Numbered from the stretch's first letter, positions 35,901-44,141 are shown. The stretch is 64,000 bases of DNA from JAFCUW01 sp049897565 (GCF_049897565.1 NZ_JAFCWM010000014.1:104381-168380), one strand, 5' to 3'. The notes: a model not told the origin generated them from the sequence alone. Translations and numbers: made by a program.

Positions 35901-36257
35901 TCAGACCATCGCGCGCGGCGCCATCGGCTGGTGGGCAATGGCGTTCTGCCAGTTCAAGCCATCGATCAGCCAGCGCAGTTGACGCGCCGTGACCGCCAGC
36001 GCCTGCGCGTCCTCGCCGTCCCTGGGCCAATGGAATTTACCCTGTTCGAGACGCCGGCAATGCAGCCAGAAGCCGTTCGTGTCCCAGTGCAGAATCTTGA
36101 GCCTGTCGCGGCCACGATTGCAAAAGACGAACCAGTGGACGCCGACCGGGTCGTGGCCCAACGTGTCGGCCACCACCAGTGCCAGTCCATTGATCGATTT
36201 GCGCATGTCATGGTGGCCGGTGGCCAGGTACACCATGCCCTGCGGCGTGCCCCACAT
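35901..36257 (-). CDS. tnpB: IS66 accessory protein TnpB
   Basis: A 118-residue IS66 OrfB-type protein: VYLATGHHDMRKSINGLALV, HWFVFCNRGRDRLKILHWDT, and GFWLHCRRLEQGKFHWP. These are the standard motifs of the family. Its ATG shares a base with the tnpA stop (TGATG), so translation is coupled. It is intact although the element as a whole is defective. Confidence 0.92.
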   Translation of the reverse strand: MWGTPQGMVYLATGHHDMRKSINGLALVVADTLGHDPVGVHWFVFCNRGRDRLKILHWDTNGFWLHCRRLEQGKFHWPRDGEDAQALAVTARQLRWLIDGLNWQNAIAHQPMAPRAMV

Positions 36258-36550
36258 CAGCGTAGCGCCTCGAGCACGCCGCCGAGCCAGCGCACCTGCT
36301 CGTGGTGTGAAAGGCGGATGACGTAGCCGTGCGGGGTGCGTAGTTCCAGCATCGGTTCGTGGTGCCCCGCCACCATCGGCAGCGCAATGAGCCTGGTGGC
36401 GGTTGACGGCGGCGCCAGCCGCTTGCGCCAGTAGTGAAAGCTGGCCTCCGTTACCCCTTCGCGAACGCACCAGGGCCGGATGCCAAGTCCGGAACTTGCC
36501 TGCTCTTGCAGCCGGATCGTCCAGGCTTGTCTCGTCGATTCATTGCGCAT
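36257..36550 (-). CDS. tnpA: IS66 accessory protein TnpA
   Basis: A 97-residue OrfA of IS66: MRNESTRQAWTIRLQEQASS, then GLGIRPWCVREGVTEASFHY and WRKRLAPPSTATRLIALPMV. The 'CVREGVTEASFHYWRKRL' segment is the helix-turn-helix typical of the family. It is the first gene of the element and ends on the tnpB start. Confidence 0.9.
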   Translation of the reverse strand: MRNESTRQAWTIRLQEQASSGLGIRPWCVREGVTEASFHYWRKRLAPPSTATRLIALPMVAGHHEPMLELRTPHGYVIRLSHHEQVRWLGGVLEALR

Positions 36551-36721
36551 TGCGTTGGCTCCAGTGATTGATGAAGCCGCAATTTTGGAAGGCTTACCTC
36601 ACGATTGAAAGGTGGGGTGAAATTCCCGCTTACGTTTTTGTTCACTAGCCTGATGGTTATGTTGGGTAGCATGAGGATTATCCATTTGAAAGTTGTAACC
36701 TTGGCGCCGGCGCGACTACTC

Positions 36722-37135
36722 CTAGGCAGGAGGCAATGTCTCGCGCAGCATCGCCCAAGAGTCGGCCAGCCCGGCCAGTTCTTCGGGAAAGCGCTGAAAA
36801 AGGTTGTCGAGCGCCTTTGTGTAGGCACCGGTTTCGTCTCTGCCTGCGTGGTATAGAAGCAAAATCGCTAATTGGTGCGGGTCGTGGTGCGGCAGTGGCG
36901 GCGGCAGAAGCAGCGGGTATTTGTTGAACACGTCGGTGTGGGCGCGCGCCAGCGCATAGACCGTGCTGTAGCCGACAGATTGGCACAGCTTGTGGAAACC
37001 TTCACGCTCGACGTGGCCGAGGTCGTAGTGCATGCTGTTCTGGACTTTGGAATTTTCAAGTCGAACCAGCACAGAATGCCGCTTGCCGTATTCGCTGGCG
37101 GTCACAGATATGATTAGGTTCGGTGAGAGAATCAT
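36722..37135 (-). CDS. small cytosolic paralogue (copy 3), intact
   Basis: A 137-residue protein without signal peptide: MILSPNLIISVTASEYGKRH at the start, then YDLGHVEREGFHKLCQSVGY and ALARAHTDVFNKYPLLLPPP, and near the end GAYTKALDNLFQRFPEELAG. Shared family positions are G-Y/F-x-x-LCQ-x-x-G in the middle, A-H-x-x-x-F-x-K-x-P-x-L-x-PP next, and an AY-x-x-A-x-D-x-x-F repeat region near the end. The ATG at 37135 has GGAG upstream. It is one of three intact copies; no known family is recognised. An immunity or inhibitor role is inferred only from the tandem layout. Confidence 0.75.
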   Translation of the reverse strand: MILSPNLIISVTASEYGKRHSVLVRLENSKVQNSMHYDLGHVEREGFHKLCQSVGYSTVYALARAHTDVFNKYPLLLPPPLPHHDPHQLAILLLYHAGRDETGAYTKALDNLFQRFPEELAGLADSWAMLRETLPPA

Positions 37136-37367
37136 GTGTGCTCCATGTGGTGAGCTGACAATACCCGGCGGGAAGTGTTCCCACCGGCCTCCATCATCGG
37201 ATATAAGGTGCTACGTGCTCCAGGCGCCCCCATAACCCAGTCCCCCATCCCTCAGGACTACTGTCGACCTGTCTTGCAGCGACCACAAAAAAAAAAATTC
37301 ATCCTGGGTGCGATCGACCTGGCGGCTTTCGCCGACGCGCCCTGAAGCACGACAGGCTCATCGTCGA

Positions 37368-37816
37368 TCAGGTGGTGCTGTGTCGCAGAAAGACATCCCG
37401 GAACGTCGGCCATTGTCCCGGCAAATCGGTCTGCGCCAGTTCGTCCGCGTGGCGTGTGAAGATGGCGTCAAGTGCGGGCACGTAGGCGCTGGTGCCCTCG
37501 GCGGCTGAACGGCTGATTAGGTTGTTGATCAGGTCGGTCAGCCGGTCGAGTTTGACAGCTCGTCCGGTGGTGCCAGCAGTGGATGCTGGGCGAACAGGGC
37601 GGCGTGGGGTTGGTGCAGTAGCCGCAGGACCGCGTTGCCGATGCGTTCGCAAGCTGCCATATATCCCGCGCGCTCGATAGCGCCAAGCTGCCAGCTAACC
37701 CATCGCATTGGTTCGCCTGGGGCGCTGTCGTCTGCGTCGCTGCGCCGGATCAGGATGCTGGCGCATCCGCTGTTGGTGGTCAACGCCACATTGATTCTCG
37801 GTTCTTCGATAGCCAT
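37368..37816 (-). pseudogene. small paralogue (copy 4), frameshifted
   Basis: The first frame from 37816 reads MAIEEPRINVALTTNSGCAS, then RWVSWQLGAIERAGYMAACE and ALFAQHPLLAPPDEL, and then stops. The continuation lies in another frame (KLDRLTDLINNLISRSAAEG, TSAYVPALDAIFTRHADELA). The two join near 37550-37565 with a one-base loss, exactly where the family keeps 'LLAPPKL..FDEL'. The reconstructed protein would be about 143 residues. Confidence 0.75.
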
Positions 37817-37825
37817 GAGTGCTCC

Positions 37826-37919
37826 TTAGGGGTGCGACCTGGGTGCCGTTGCCGGTAACGCGGGGCAGTGTCGGGCGCAACATCGCCCAGCTTTCGGCCA
37901 GTCCCGCCAATTCAATGTG
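37826..37919 (-). pseudogene. fusion remnant: small paralogue C-terminus joined to secreted-protein C-terminus (copy 5)
   Basis: The minus strand reads ELAGLAESWAMLRPTLP, matching the end of copy 3 (ELAGLADSWAMLRETLP). It runs directly into RVTGNGTQVAP, which matches the last residues of the Cys-rich secreted proteins (ELTGNGTHLAP). This places a small-gene end against a secreted-gene end, immediately before copy 4, and records a recombination between units. Confidence 0.6.
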
Positions 37920-37985
37920 CGATCGAGGTGGTGAAGTGGCAGCATCTGGCGAGAAGTCTCCCGTCAGGTGCTCCTTTGTTGCCGC

Positions 37986-38417
37986 CTATTCAATCGCGGG
38001 CCTGGACATAACCCTGATCCTGATCGACTGCCATGTTTCGGGCAGGTCGGTTTGCCCGAGCTCGGCACAGTGACGTGCGAAGATGGCGTCGATGGCGGCC
38101 ACATAGGCGGTCGTCTTTTCCGTGGTCGAGCGGTGCATCAGTTCGACTACGAGGCTGCACAGCTCGTCGAAGGCTGTTAGCTTGGGTGGCGCGAGCAGCG
38201 GGAACTTTGCGAACTCGTCCGGGTGGGCGCGTGATAACATCCGCAATGCCGTATCGCCGACCCGCTGGCACAGCGCGAGGTAGCCTTCGCGTTCGAGTTC
38301 GCGCAAGTCCCAGCGCACCCAGCTTGGCTCCCCGTCGTCATCGGTGCGCCGCACCATCAGTATTGTGCGGTCTTCGTTGACGACCAGCGCAACGCTGATC
38401 TTCGGTTCTTTCAGCAT
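37986..38417 (-). CDS. small cytosolic paralogue (copy 6), intact
   Basis: A 143-residue protein: MLKEPKISVALVVNEDRTIL, then VRWDLRELEREGYLALCQRV, GDTALRMLSRAHPDEFAKFP, LLAPPKLTAFDELCSLVVEL and TTAYVAAIDAIFARHCAELG. It has no signal peptide or membrane helix. The ATG at 38417 has GGAGAA six bases upstream, better than a start four codons earlier. It directly follows the frameshifted secreted protein gene on the same strand (59-bp gap), the same order as copy 10 after the intact secreted gene. The pairing is the main reason to suspect a functional partnership. Confidence 0.78.
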   Translation of the reverse strand: MLKEPKISVALVVNEDRTILMVRRTDDDGEPSWVRWDLRELEREGYLALCQRVGDTALRMLSRAHPDEFAKFPLLAPPKLTAFDELCSLVVELMHRSTTEKTTAYVAAIDAIFARHCAELGQTDLPETWQSIRIRVMSRPAIE

Positions 38418-38475
38418 GGTGTTCTCCATTCGGTAAAACTAAGCGGCTACTTAGTGTGGTTCGATAACATGACTG

Positions 38476-39773
38476 TTACGGTGCGAGGTGAGCGCCGTTG
38501 TCGGTGAGTTGCCGTGCCGTGGTATAGCATGCTGACCTTCGTTCTTCTACCTTTTTTGTGCATGCGTGGTAGCTGCGGTTGTCCATTGGGTAGGCACTGC
38601 ATTGAGCCCTTTCTACCTCGGCAATTGCATCGCAGATGTCATACAGCGCATCCATCGATTTTCCTGATGTTGAGGAATTGCCGCCCCGGTCATTATCCGG
38701 CACCTGCCCCGCCGAACAGAAGATCGTGCCAACATTGCACATCGCTTGTGGGAACCACGGCGTGCGCCCTGGCAGCTGCTCCGGTTCTCCACCGACGACT
38801 GGCAACCCGCGGCTGCCACCACATTCAAGCGTAAACGCGTTGATAGGCCGGCAGCCGACTGTCTCAGTTTCTTCCGGCTCTGGACGCTGGCCATGATGAC
38901 GACTACCTGGCAGATGTTCCGGCCGGCGGAGTTGAGGCAAGGATCGCCATCGCCATTGTCGTTGCCGAATGGGTATTCGCAGTTGAACTGGCAATCGTTG
39001 GTCGCAGGGGTGGCCGGGATCGGATCGTAGTTCTCCTCACCACCGCCGCCACCGCCTTCGCTACCGCTCTCGTAGGCGCCGCCGACGCAATCGTAGCCGC
39101 CTTCGTCATCGTAGCTACAGGTCATGCTACCGCCGCCGCGGTCATCGATCGCGTTGGCCGTGGCGCCTACCCGCACAGACATTTGGCCTGCACGCGGCGC
39201 ATACGACACCTCCATCCGGTTGAAGTGCTTCACCTGCTTTCTCGTGCGTGCAAGGAAGTGGGCAACCGTGTAGCGCAGGCGCGCCGGTGCCACCTTCGTG
39301 CCAGGCGCGATCTTGAACGTCAGAAACTGCTCGCCTTTTGGCCCGATCCTTGAGCCGACCTCGATATCCTTCATCAACGCCGTAGGTGCTATCGGCGCGC
39401 ACGCGACCATGTGGCGGCTGGGGGAGCATAGGCTGTAGTGCTTATGCCCCTTGACGATCCAGCTGGGGGATTTGGCGACCAGTTTGGTTGGAATGACCTG
39501 GCTGACCTTGCCCGCCTGACTTGGCAGACGCAGCACCCTTGGCATCGCCGGCGCAGGCGCGGGCGTAGCTTTCTCGACAGGAACCGCCATTACGGGTGCG
39601 GGCGTAACCTTCTTGACAGGAACCGCCACTACGGGCGCGGGCTTGCTCTTGATGACGGTCGGCGCCGGCGGCGCTGTCAACGGGACGCTTTTGTTGGTTA
39701 GAGCTGCTAATGCCGGTGTGCCGAGGCTGGCACACAGGGCGGCCATTATTATTGCGGAGAGGGAGGTTTTCAC
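38476..39773 (-). pseudogene. Cys/Gly-rich secreted protein, copy 1, frameshifted
   Basis: From a GTG at 39773 (AAAAGG upstream) the frame encodes a signal peptide (MKTSLSAIIMAALCASLGTP), a Pro/Lys/Val repeat linker with APVVAVPVKKVTPAP and APVMAVPVEKATPAP, then VLRLPSQAGKVSQVIPTKLV and the Gly/Cys region. Near 38891-38893 it lacks one base relative to the intact copy (ATCATGGCC against ATCACAGGCC), and the correct frame continues as GQRPEPEETETVGCRPINAF to the stop at 38476. No slippery sequence is visible at the site, so I treat it as an inactivating frameshift. Confidence 0.75.
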
Positions 39774-40031
39774 GGTTGGACCTTTTAAGTGTCAAAAGAC
39801 CAACGCAGATTATCGTTTGGTCAATCTTTGTCCTTGCGAGGTGTCATGGATCGGTACGTCAAGCCGGTATTGGTTGGCATTTCCTATGATGTCGGGTTGT
39901 CCAACTCGAGGCCATCTTCTGCGGAGTCTGACGCTGGGCAATCGCCTGGATCGGACCGGTTCGCCCGAGAGTTGCTGCTGAGAGCGGCGCTCGGCGCGCC
40001 CCGCGAGTTGGCGCTGGCATAGCCAACGCAA

Positions 40032-40110
40032 ACAGCCCCGAATACGCCCTGCCGGCGGCATAGCGTATTCGGGGCTGTCCTGCCGCCGCGCCGGCAAAGG
40101 CGCGGCGGCA
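40032..40110 (-). terminator. double hairpin downstream of the chimeric M4 gene
   Basis: Two hairpins follow the M4 stop. The nearer one, 40081-40110, has TGCCGCCGCGCC against its exact complement with a 6-base loop. The farther one, 40032-40078, has a perfect 16-bp stem (acagccccgaatacgc) and is followed on the minus strand by TTTGCGTT. The same pair follows the intact M4 gene at 44694-44772, and a decayed form is at 34063-34105. They probably end or stabilise the M4 mRNA. The rest of 39774-40139 holds the upstream region of the secreted gene. Confidence 0.65.
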
Positions 40111-40139
40111 TGCTGACTGCATTGTTACAGCATCAGCTG

Positions 40140-41377
40140 TTATTCGGCGATGTCGAGGCCGACGTTGATCGCCGCATAGGCGCGCGTGACCGCTTTCTCC
40201 TCCACGCTGCCGACGCCATACAGTTCCTGCGCCGCCGCCAGCACCTTCAGGCGCGCATCGGCGTAGTTGGTCGACGACGTGAACTTGGTCGTCAGCGCCT
40301 TGAACCAGATACGGAACGCCTTGTCGGTGCCGATGCCGGTCATCGCCAGCGGCGCCTTGGTCAGGAAGGCGCTGTAGGTGTCGCTGCCCACGGTGGCGCT
40401 GGAGCCCTTGGCCAGGAAGTAGAACATGCGGTTGTTCGGCCCGCTGCTGTAGTGCACGTCGAGGCGCTTGATCGAGCTGCTCCAGGCGTTCGGGCTACCG
40501 CCGTCCTTGCTCGGCTTGTACATCCAGCGCAGCGGCGTGCCGGTGCGGCTGATTTCCTTGCCGGTCTGCCAATCGTTGCCGGTGTTCGGAACCGACGCGC
40601 CGGTGCCGCCGGCGCGCGCATACGACTCGACGACGTCGCCGGTGATGTCCGACGACGATTCGTTCAGGCCGCCCGATTCGCCCGAATAGATCAGGTTCGA
40701 CGTTGCCGCCGTGACGCCATGGGCCATCTCGTGGCCGATCACGTCGATGGCGCCCAGGCTGGTAAAAAACGAGCCATCGCCGATGAACATGCACTTGCAG
40801 GTATCGCTGTAGTAGGCGTTGTCGTAGGCGGTGTTGCGTTGAGTTCGTCGTCGGCCTTGTTGACGGCGGCCGGCACGCGCTCGGTCTTCATGATCGGATA
40901 GATGATCAGCTCGGCGCCGGCCGGCGTAACATGGGTGGCGCCGGCCGGCAGCGAGCGCAGCGCGGCGTCGATCGCCGCCTTGGTGCTGAGCGCCGGCGTC
41001 ACGCCGAACTCGGCCGTCGCAGCGCCGAGCCGGTTGGCGCTTCCCTTGCCGAGAAACAGGCGCCGGTCCGACCCCGCTTCGCTGACCAGCTTGCCGCTGG
41101 CATCGGTGACGAGCACCGATTCGGAGCCGAAGATGCGCACGCCCTTGTAGATGTGGACTATGCGCGTGACCTGGGCGCCGCCCTCGCCCGGATGCTGGCG
41201 GCTGACGGCGAAGCCGTGGTCGGCGTCGAGGCCGTGGGCGGCGCGCTGCGCAGTCAAGGTCGCCACCAGCGCCGCGCTCGCCTGCGGCGTCGGCGCCTTC
41301 GACGGACTCATCAGCGTCATCGCCGCGTAGGCGCGCGTAACCGCTTTCGCTTCCACGCTGCTGACGCCATACAGCAT
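40140..41377 (-). pseudogene. chimeric, internally deleted M4 metallopeptidase (copy B)
   Basis: Reading on the minus strand, a short piece of M4 C-terminus (MLYGVSSVEAKAVTRAYAAM, from 41377) is joined to a copy-A-like propeptide starting at MSPSKAPTPQ (41311), with no signal peptide. The propeptide stops at NKADDELNA near 40840 and jumps to the catalytic part at about 40837, losing roughly 150 residues and the frame. The junction has gttg on both parental sides. The remaining C-terminal half (40790-40140) keeps HEMAH and NESSSD and ends like copy C (LDIAE). It is a recombination product and not functional. Confidence 0.85.
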
Positions 41378-41587
41378 GAGGTCAAGGTCGCTCAGCTCGT
41401 CCGATGCCGACAATTTCGGTGGGACCAACAGGGTCCGGGCCGCCATTGTCGTTAATATTGGAGTACTCGCATTTGGAAGTACATTACCCTGGATCGCGCA
41501 ACGTGATCGTACTAGGACAGGGTCGTTGCCGCCCCCGCCACCACCTTCTACTACTGCCGCTGCCAATGTAGCCTCTGCCGGCCCGGA
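41378..41587 (-). pseudogene. mosaic of small-gene and secreted-gene fragments
   Basis: The minus strand carries GGGGGGNDPVLVRSRC (about 41570-41510), similar to the Gly-rich part of the secreted protein. It then carries LLVPPKLSASDELSDLDL (about 41435-41378), which matches the small family's LLAPPKLTAFDELCSLVVEL, running straight into the M4 fragment. The layout copies that of 34063-34257. It holds no intact gene. Confidence 0.55.
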
Positions 41588-41972
41588 CTACTCCGGGGCA
41601 GGAGGCAATGTCGGGCGCAGCAGCGCCCAAGAGTCGGCCAGTCCGGCCAGTTCTTCCGGATGGCGCTGAAACACGGTGTCGAGCGCGCGCGTGTAGTCGC
41701 CGGTCTCTTCTCTGCCTGCGCGGTATAGCAGCAAAATCACCAATTGATGCGGGTCCTTGTGCGGCAGTGGCGGTGGCAGCAGCAGCGGGTATTTGTTGAA
41801 CACATCGGGGCGGGCGCGCGCCAGCGCATAGGAAACCTTCACGCTCGACGTGACCGAGATCGTGGTGCAGGCTGTTTTGGACTTTGGTTTCGTCAAGTCG
41901 AACCAGCACAGAATGGCGCTCGCCGTCTTCGCTGGCGGTCAAAGATATGATGATGTTGGGTGAGAGGATCAT
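41588..41972 (-). pseudogene. small paralogue (copy 7), 35-base deletion
   Basis: The start at 41972 reads MILSPNIIISLTASEDGERH and HHDLGHVEREGF, nearly the same as copy 3. Then 35 bases present in copy 3 (encoding HKLCQSVGYSTV) are missing near 41831, which shifts the frame. The remainder, YALARARPDVFNKYPLLLPP and TRALDTVFQRHPEELAGLAD, continues in another frame to a stop at 41588. Confidence 0.78.
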
Positions 41973-42175
41973 GTGTGCTCCATGTCATGTTGAACGACAG
42001 CGAGCATACGCATCGCCCTATCGCCGATAATTTGACATAGTGGCTGGTAGCCTGCCGGTTCAAGCTGGCTCATCGGCCATTGAATCAAGTTTAGCCGGTC
42101 GCTATCGTTGCGCGTAATGACTAGCGTCGGCTCGCTGTTTTTATTCACAAGCCTGATGGTTATGTTAGGTAGCAT
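41969..42175 (-). pseudogene. small paralogue (copy 8), truncated after 60 residues
   Basis: A 68-codon ORF, MLPNITIRLVNKNSEPTLVI then TRNDSDRLNLIQWPMSQLEP and CQIIGDRAMRMLAVVQHD, is almost the same as the N-terminal part of copy 2. It then ends abruptly with MEHT at the start of copy 7, which it overlaps by ATGA. The C-terminal half is absent, so it is probably inactive, although a short product could be made. Confidence 0.7.
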
Positions 42176-42234
42176 AAGGATTCTCCATTGGCGAGTTGGA
42201 ACCTTGGCGAGATGGTTCCCGCCATGTCACCGAC

Positions 42235-42351
42235 GCGCCCAGTGCAAGCGGCTTGGTAATCCACCGCCGTCGCTGCGCGACACCATCAGCGTGACGCGCT
42301 CGCCGTTGTCGCCGTTGACCGCGAGTGCGCCGTCTTTGGTTCTTCGATCAT
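42235..42351 (-). pseudogene. small paralogue (copy 9), N-terminal remnant
   Basis: From an ATG at 42351 the residues MIEEPK, then after a frameshift DGALAVNGDNGERVTLMVSR and SDGGGLPSRLHWAR, parallel the start of copies 4 and 6 (MAIEEPRINVAL; LMVRRTDDDGEPSWVRWDL). The rest of the gene is gone. Confidence 0.6.
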
Positions 42352-42393
42352 GATTACATTCTCCATCCCTTGTTTTTAGACATGTTGCTCTCG

Positions 42394-42825
42394 CTACTTG
42401 GGCGGGAAGATTTCTATCAATTGAAGCCGCGCGGCTTGCCAAATTTCAGGCAACTCGGTATCGCTGAGTTCATCGGCGTTTTTCTCCATAAGCAGATCAA
42501 TGGTCTGGACATAGTCGGTTGTTTGTTCCTTGTAAGACCGGTGCATTAGCGCATGGACCAGGCCATACGGCTCGCTTACATCCTGCCGGGGCGGAACCAG
42601 CGCGGGGGTCTTGGCAAATTCGGCGGAGTGGGCAAGGGCAAGCATGCGCAATACCGTGTCGCCTAGATTCTGGCAAAGAGCGACGTAGCCCGCAGACTCA
42701 TGCCGGTGCATTAGCCATTGCACGAAATTGAAGTTCTGATTGTCGTCACGGGTCATGACGAGCGCGGGTTGGCCGTTCTTGTCGGCAAAGCCCACGGTGA
42801 CTTTTACTTCCTTGATGGATGGCAT
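42394..42825 (-). CDS. small cytosolic paralogue (copy 10), intact
   Basis: A 143-residue soluble protein: MPSIKEVKVTVGFADKNGQP, then NFVQWLMHRHESAGYVALCQ, NLGDTVLRMLALAHSAEFAK, TPALVPPRQDVSEPYGLVHA and NADELSDTELPEIWQAARLQ. It shares the G-Y-x-x-LCQ-x-x-G and A-H-x-x-x-F/E-x-K-x-P-x-L-x-PP positions with copies 3 and 6, but most other positions differ. AAGGAA precedes the ATG at 42825. It follows the intact secreted protein gene by 65 bases, probably in one transcript. Confidence 0.78.
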   Translation of the reverse strand: MPSIKEVKVTVGFADKNGQPALVMTRDDNQNFNFVQWLMHRHESAGYVALCQNLGDTVLRMLALAHSAEFAKTPALVPPRQDVSEPYGLVHALMHRSYKEQTTDYVQTIDLLMEKNADELSDTELPEIWQAARLQLIEIFPPK

Positions 42826-42890
42826 AGCGATTTCCTTGTTTCTATGAAGACCTAGCAGGGGCAATCCCCGCTAGGCGGAAAGACTAAAAA

Positions 42891-44141
42891 TCAGGGTGCC
42901 AGATGCGTGCCGTTGCCGGTCAATTCGCGCGCCGTGCTGTAACAGGCAACCATGCGGTTAAAGGCTTTGGTTTCACAAGCTTTCCGGCTGCGATAGTCCA
43001 TTTCGCTGCTATAAGCATTGCAAACAGCCCGTTCAACCTCCTCAATGGCTTCGCACACTTCATACAATTCCGTCATCGATTTCCCTGATGTTGAGGATTT
43101 GCCGCTCCGGTCATTATCCGGCACCTGCCTCTCCGAACAGAAGATCGTGCCAACATTGCACATCGCTTGTGGGAACCACGGCGTGCGCCCCGGCAGCTGC
43201 TCCGGCTCACCACCGATGACCGGCAGGCCGCCTCTGCCGCCACATTCAAATGTAAATGCATTGATCGGCCGGCAGCCGACTGTCTCAGTTTCATCCGGCT
43301 CTGGACGCTGGCCTGTGATGACGACCACCTGGCAGATGTTCTGGCCGGCGGAGTTTAGGCATGGGTCGCCATCGCCATTGTCGTTGCCCGATGGGTATTC
43401 GCAGTTGAACTGGCAATCGTTGGTCGCAGGGGTGACCGGGATCGGATCATAGTTCTCCTCACCGCCACCGCCACCGCCCTCGTAGCCGCCGCCCACGCAA
43501 TCGTAGCTGCCTTCGTCGTCGTAGTTGCAAGTGCTTCCGCCGTTGCCGCCGCTGCCGTTGCCGGCGTCAACCAGGCTGGCGGTGGCGCCGACCCGCAGCG
43601 AGTTTTCAACGGGTCGCGGCGCATACGACACCTCCATCCGGTTGAAGTGCTTGACCTGCTTTCTCGTGCGCGCGAGGAAGTGGGCGACCACGTAGCGCAT
43701 GCGCTTGGGTTCGACCTTCATACCGGGCGTGATCTTGAACGTCAGGATAGGCTCGCCCTTTGGCCCACGACGCGCGCCGACCTCGATGTCCTTCATCAAG
43801 GCGGTGGGTGCGATCGGAGCGCAGGCGACCAGGTGGCGGCTGGGGGAGCACAGGCTGTAGTATTTATGCCCCTTGGCGATCCAACTTGGAGATTTTGCAA
43901 CCAGGGTGGTTGGAATCACCTGGCTGACCTTGCCCGCCTGGCTTGGCAGACGCAGCACCCTTGCCGGCGCGGGCAGAGTTTGCTTGACGGGAGTTGCCAC
44001 TCCGGGCGCCGGCTTACTCTTGACGACCGGCGCCGGGGGCGCTGTCAACGTGACGCTTTTGGTGGGTGAAGCCGCGCGGGCCGATGAGCACAGGGCGGCG
44101 CACAGCGCGCCCATGATTATTGCGGAGAGGGAGGTTTTCAC
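42891..44141 (-). CDS. Cys/Gly-rich secreted protein, copy 2, intact; unknown family
   Basis: A 416-residue exported protein with a GTG start (AAAGG upstream). After the signal peptide (MKTSLSAIIMGALCAALCSS, cut near ARA-A) it has a Pro/Lys linker (about 28-60), a basic domain (about 60-185) with ARVLRLPSQAGKVSQVIPTT and FLARTRKQVKHFNRMEVSYA, and a Gly-rich acidic stretch with YEGGGGGGEENYDP. A Cys-rich part follows (NDCQFNCEYPSGNDNGDGDP; VVVITGQRPEPDETETVGC), then a C-terminal helical Cys domain (LYEVCEAIEEVERAVCNAYS; RKACETKAFNRMVACYSTAR). It is not recognised as a known family. It lies between an M4 peptidase gene and a small paralogue gene. Confidence 0.8.
   Translation of the reverse strand: MKTSLSAIIMGALCAALCSSARAASPTKSVTLTAPPAPVVKSKPAPGVATPVKQTLPAPARVLRLPSQAGKVSQVIPTTLVAKSPSWIAKGHKYYSLCSPSRHLVACAPIAPTALMKDIEVGARRGPKGEPILTFKITPGMKVEPKRMRYVVAHFLARTRKQVKHFNRMEVSYAPRPVENSLRVGATASLVDAGNGSGGNGGSTCNYDDEGSYDCVGGGYEGGGGGGEENYDPIPVTPATNDCQFNCEYPSGNDNGDGDPCLNSAGQNICQVVVITGQRPEPDETETVGCRPINAFTFECGGRGGLPVIGGEPEQLPGRTPWFPQAMCNVGTIFCSERQVPDNDRSGKSSTSGKSMTELYEVCEAIEEVERAVCNAYSSEMDYRSRKACETKAFNRMVACYSTARELTGNGTHLAP

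Larger units (their letters stand above)
34820..36633 (-). mobile_element. defective IS66-family insertion sequence
   Basis: The element is bounded by inverted ends, gtaagcgggagatttacccc at 34820 and, inverted, ggggtgaaattcccgcttac ending at 36633. It is flanked by gtttt on both sides (34815-34819, 36634-36638). It carries tnpA, tnpB and a tnpC broken by a large internal deletion. At 1.81 kb it is about 0.7 kb shorter than a typical IS66 element, consistent with that deletion. A 5-base duplication is shorter than the 8 bases usual for the family. It cannot move without help from another element. Confidence 0.85.
34437..36672 (-). pseudogene. small paralogue (copy 2) split by an IS66 element
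   Basis: The gene begins at 36672 (MLPNITIRLVNKN, down to 36634), is interrupted by the IS at 34820-36633, and resumes at 34819 with SEPTLVITRNDSERLNLIQW through to the stop at 34437. The rejoined protein would have about 140 residues and contain CQIVGDRAMRMLAVVQHDEI, AKFPQLLPPKLPTETHYGIV and KTTAYIPAIDRLIEQRADEL. A truncated sister copy at 41969-42175 shows the uninterrupted junction (VNKNSEPTLVITRN), confirming the reconstruction. A 5-base duplication, gtttt, flanks the IS. Confidence 0.8.

Noticed and set aside
37287..37297. run of eleven A residues
   Set aside because: Could be a phase-variable tract, but it lies in a gap between broken small genes and not in a promoter or coding frame I can identify.
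38476..39773. programmed frameshift in the secreted protein gene
   Set aside because: The sister copy is open in one frame and differs by one base at the site; no slippery heptamer or following stem is visible, so loss of a base is the simpler reading.
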